The notes under the pieces: generated by a model
Told to the model about the DNA's origin: nothing
Databases searched by the model: none
Seen by the model: the letters and a program-made list of their open reading frames with translations, nothing else
Program-made: the position numbers and the translations under genes
NCBI GenBank assembly: GCA_018304285.1
Contig: JAGVWL010000008.1
Span: forward strand, 1 to 13,747
Length of the DNA: 13,747 nucleotides
Direction of reading: 5' to 3'
From: Microcaldota archaeon
GTDB lineage: Archaea > Micrarchaeota > Micrarchaeia > Norongarragalinales > Norongarragalinaceae
In this document: piece after piece, positions 11,979 through 13,747 of the stretch
Numbering within the stretch: the first letter of the stretch is position 1
Layout: each line of letters starts with the position of its first letter

Positions 11979-12689
11979 TTACGCGCTTGCAGGCGTTTCT
12001 TCGGCAGGTGCTTCGACAGGCGCTGCTTCTTCCTTCGCGCGCGCTTCCTGCTTTTCGGGAGACTCGTCCCTGTCCGCAGTCTTCTGCTCGACCTGCATGG
12101 TCTGCGCCACGTCGAACTCCTCGTACAATTCCGCCTTGGTCAATTCAACCCTCTTGAGCGGATAGATTCTCACGAGCGCCTTGTGCAGCTCCGCGTTCAT
12201 CTGCTGGAACATGATAGAACGGATGAAATCCCCGAAATCGCTTGCTCCGCTCCTCTTCTTCAATTCTTCAGCCAACGCATTCCGCAAGCCCTTCTTTTGG
12301 GCTTCCGAGCAAGTGCCTTGCGTGACAATCAAAGCGCTCAGCTGGAATTCAACGCCATCCTTACACTTCAAAGGAATGTGCAATTCCAACGCATCCCTCC
12401 GCCTTCTCACGAGAGTGGAAATGTACTCCCTGGCGAGGGAAAAGCCGATGAATTTCGTGAACGCGTTCTTGCCCTTGATTTCGGAAACGCGCAAGCGCAC
12501 CGAGAAATACAAGTGTGAAATGTCGCGGGTGACTTCCTTCAAAGGAATGCTGATAACCCGGTTCAACAAAGTTGCTTCTTCGGTCGCCGGAATGGTGAGC
12601 GTGGTGTGCACTTCGCCCAAAAACTTCGGTGCGACTACAGTATACCACTGCTTGGTCTTCCAAACGTCAATCGTTTTCTTGACAACCAT
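11979..12689 (-). CDS. rps3ae: 30S ribosomal protein eS1 (S3Ae)
   Basis: A 236-residue small-subunit protein of the eS1/S3Ae family. Typical blocks: an N-terminal KKTIDVWKTKQWYTVVAPKFLGE, then LTKxI-like ISIPLKEVTRDISHLYFSVRLRVSEIKG, GFSLAREYISTLVRRRRD, and IRSIMFQQMNAELHKALVRIYPLKRVELTKAEL. The last ~35 residues form a Glu/Ala/Pro-rich low-complexity tail (EEAAPVEAPAEETPASA) that extends past the conserved core; such acidic tails are variable between archaea. The ATG at 12689 is preceded by AGGATGTG in the 13-nt gap after uS15, so the two genes are probably co-transcribed and coupled. Confidence 0.94.
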   Translation of the reverse strand: MVVKKTIDVWKTKQWYTVVAPKFLGEVHTTLTIPATEEATLLNRVISIPLKEVTRDISHLYFSVRLRVSEIKGKNAFTKFIGFSLAREYISTLVRRRRDALELHIPLKCKDGVEFQLSALIVTQGTCSEAQKKGLRNALAEELKKRSGASDFGDFIRSIMFQQMNAELHKALVRIYPLKRVELTKAELYEEFDVAQTMQVEQKTADRDESPEKQEARAKEEAAPVEAPAEETPASA

Positions 12690-12702
12690 TCAAACACATC
12701 CT

Positions 12703-13149
12703 TTACTTTACGAGCAACGCCGCTTCCTCGGGAATGTACTTCCATTTTTGCGGCAAGCGCTTTCCGCGGTAGTAACGCACCAGGCGGTTGATTTTGGATT
12801 CCGTATTGTGCAAATGCCTTCGATTGTCCTTGTCCTTCTTGTTTGAAGTCAAGTGCTTGCGCAAGCGGACGGCCTTCCGAATCAAGTCAATCATGTCCGA
12901 AGGATATTGCGGCAAAGCGTTCTTCTGCTTGAGAAACGCGCTTATCGAAACACCCAATATTTTCTTGGCGTCGGGAACGCCGTGCTGGTCGCGCAGCGCC
13001 AAGCCTATTTTCGCGGGAGGAATCCCTTCTTTCGCAAGCTGCTCGATCACGGCTTCGACCTCGGCCTTGCTGGCCTTCACCCATTTCGAGGCGAAAGTAG
13101 GCTTTCTGCTCCTGCTTTTCCCGTGTTTGCGCGTATGCATTCTCGCCAT
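12703..13149 (-). CDS. rps15: 30S ribosomal protein uS15 (archaeal type)
   Basis: A 148-residue archaeal/eukaryotic-type uS15, longer than the bacterial protein. The N-terminal extension MARMHTRKHGKSRSRKP and the KWVKASKAEVEAVIEQLAKEGIPPAKIGLALRDQHGVPDAKKI block are the archaeal signature. The C-terminal half has the 16S-binding fold (LRKHLTSNKKDKDNRRHLHNTESKINRLVRYYRGKRLP). I used the ATG at 13149; a TTG two codons upstream only adds Met-Lys. AAAGG lies upstream as a ribosome-binding site. It is first of the uS15-eS1 pair and divergent from a small unknown gene with which it shares an AT element. In many archaea a RecJ-like gene sits between these two; here it is elsewhere in the window. Confidence 0.95.
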   Translation of the reverse strand: MARMHTRKHGKSRSRKPTFASKWVKASKAEVEAVIEQLAKEGIPPAKIGLALRDQHGVPDAKKILGVSISAFLKQKNALPQYPSDMIDLIRKAVRLRKHLTSNKKDKDNRRHLHNTESKINRLVRYYRGKRLPQKWKYIPEEAALLVK

Positions 13150-13220
13150 TTTCAAAACCTTTGCTAAGCATCAAAAACTCTAACTTCGCGTCCAAGCGTT
13201 CCAAAGGCGCCGGGCGGCGC

Positions 13221-13228
13221 ATATTAAG
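13221..13228. promoter_or_regulatory. Shared bidirectional TATA element between uS15 and a small unknown gene
   Basis: ATATTAAG on the plus strand is centred 27 nt before the ATG at 13252, giving a leaderless start. The complementary CTTAATAT points towards uS15 and predicts initiation near 13198, with a leader of about 50 nt. A GGCGCC...GGCGCC palindromic GC block (about 13206-13220) adjoins it. Confidence 0.5.
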
Positions 13229-13251
13229 AACGGAAGGGAAAATAAAATAAT

Positions 13252-13611
13252 ATGGCAAAAGAAGCAAGACCGGATACGGCACGGTGGTTTGTGCACAAAT
13301 TGATTGCAACTCCAGAGTTCGCAAACTCAGACAGAATAAATCTCAACGAAGTCTTGGTACGTTTACAAGAAACGCACGGTCTAACTCCAAATGCCCAATG
13401 GGTGCAAAGACTCCTAGGTAATAGGGGAATCGGGATAAGTGACGATGCCAATATCAGAAAAGAACTCAAGAGCATGCTCAGTTCAAAAACAGATACTACG
13501 GCTCAAGAAGCCCACAAAAAACTGCAGGAAAAGGGCATCAAAACAACTGAACCTTACGTAAAATACTTAATTTATGAACTAAAAGTAGCAGCCAGCAAGG
13601 CGTCAAGGTAA
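13252..13611 (+). CDS. Small unknown protein with internal helical repeat
   Basis: A 119-residue soluble protein, family not recognised. It contains two similar segments of about 24 residues: 33-56 (EVLVRLQETHGLTPNAQWVQ...) and 86-109 (EAHKKLQEKGIKTTEPYVKY...). They share E....LQE.G..T.....V...L, a helix-turn-helix-like spacing. The first 25 residues (ARWFVHKLIATPEF) may form a related third helix. There is no signal peptide, TM segment or Cys. Base composition is visibly richer in A/T than in the ribosomal genes beside it. The ATG at 13252 is at leaderless distance from a TATA element. The repeat and basic character (Lys/Arg-rich) would fit a nucleic-acid-binding protein, but that is inference. 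It is divergent from uS15; its end overlaps the convergent right-edge gene by 9 nt. Confidence 0.7.
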   Translation: MAKEARPDTARWFVHKLIATPEFANSDRINLNEVLVRLQETHGLTPNAQWVQRLLGNRGIGISDDANIRKELKSMLSSKTDTTAQEAHKKLQEKGIKTTEPYVKYLIYELKVAASKASR

Positions 13612-13747
13612 GAAAACCAGAATGTTCTCGTTCTGCGCGTTCGGCACTGGCGAAAACTCGACGACCTTCACGCGGCCTATTCCCTTGACGTCCTCCTGCA
13701 ATTCCGCCAAGTCCCTGCACACGCTTTCGCTCGCGCTTATTTTTACC
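13603..13747 (-). CDS. C-terminal end of an unidentified protein (start beyond window)
   Basis: An open minus-strand frame covers 47 residues to a TGA at 13603-13605; the N-terminal part is off the right edge. The visible sequence reads as real protein, for example CRDLAELQEDVKGIGRVKVV followed by EFSPVPNAQNENILVFLP. It mixes a helix with a strand and uses GC-rich codons like the ribosomal genes. I cannot place it in a family from this fragment. Its end overlaps the end of the small convergent gene by 9 nt. Confidence 0.6.
   Translation of the reverse strand, partial: VKISASESVCRDLAELQEDVKGIGRVKVVEFSPVPNAQNENILVFLP

Overview
This is an archaeal chromosome segment. It carries archaeal-type genes: eS8, eS1 and uS15 ribosomal proteins, TFB, Gar1, Trm1, an RNase HII, an intron-bearing tRNA and a TrmB-family regulator. 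Many starts look leaderless, with a TATA box centred about 26 bases before the start codon. GC content is moderate. Cys-rich and CARDB-like secreted proteins and very compact spacing would suit a DPANN-type lineage (Diapherotrites/Micrarchaeota-like), but that assignment is inference; only 'archaeon' is secure.

Layout. (1) 1-818 (-): N-terminal part of a secreted Tyr/Cys-rich protein that runs off the left edge. (2) 915-1175 (-): tRNA-Trp(CCA) split by a 190-nt intron that seems to carry a box C/D-like guide for C34. (3) 1244-2570 (+): RNase HII and an orphan phosphoribosyltransferase-like protein, convergent with a small MscS/CmpX-like membrane protein (2616-3296, -). (4) 3495-5018 (+): an information-processing operon, eS8 - Gar1 - TFB. 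(5) 5116-6219 (-): Trm1, divergent from a DHH/RecJ-like phosphoesterase (6372-7715, +). (6) 7699-8730 and 8862-10445 (-): two membrane-anchored surface proteins. (7) 10678-11430 (+): TrmB-like regulator behind a structured leader. (8) 11433-13149 (-): a truncated asparaginase-like protein and the uS15 - eS1 pair. (9) 13252-13611 (+): a small unknown protein with an internal repeat, convergent with the C-terminal end of an unidentified gene at the right edge. No stretch over about 300 bases lacks a gene.

Working together: most of the window is translation, tRNA maturation and transcription initiation. Trm1 acts on G26 of tRNAs, and the tRNA-Trp here has G26. Gar1 belongs to pseudouridylation RNPs, TFB recruits RNA polymerase, and three ribosomal proteins are present. 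The second theme is the cell envelope: three secreted or membrane-anchored proteins, two of them driven by a near-identical duplicated core promoter.

The most unusual signals are non-coding. A ~95-nt double-hairpin element occurs twice, each time starting at the stop codon of an unrelated minus-strand gene, and its two loops are complementary to each other. A pair of perfect 12-bp inverted repeats with similar geometry fills the trm1/recJ divergent promoter. The ~44-bp promoter cassette is duplicated 9.6 kb apart. The tRNA-Trp intron contains both an apparent C34 guide and a copy of the anticodon-loop sequence that the guide would recognise.
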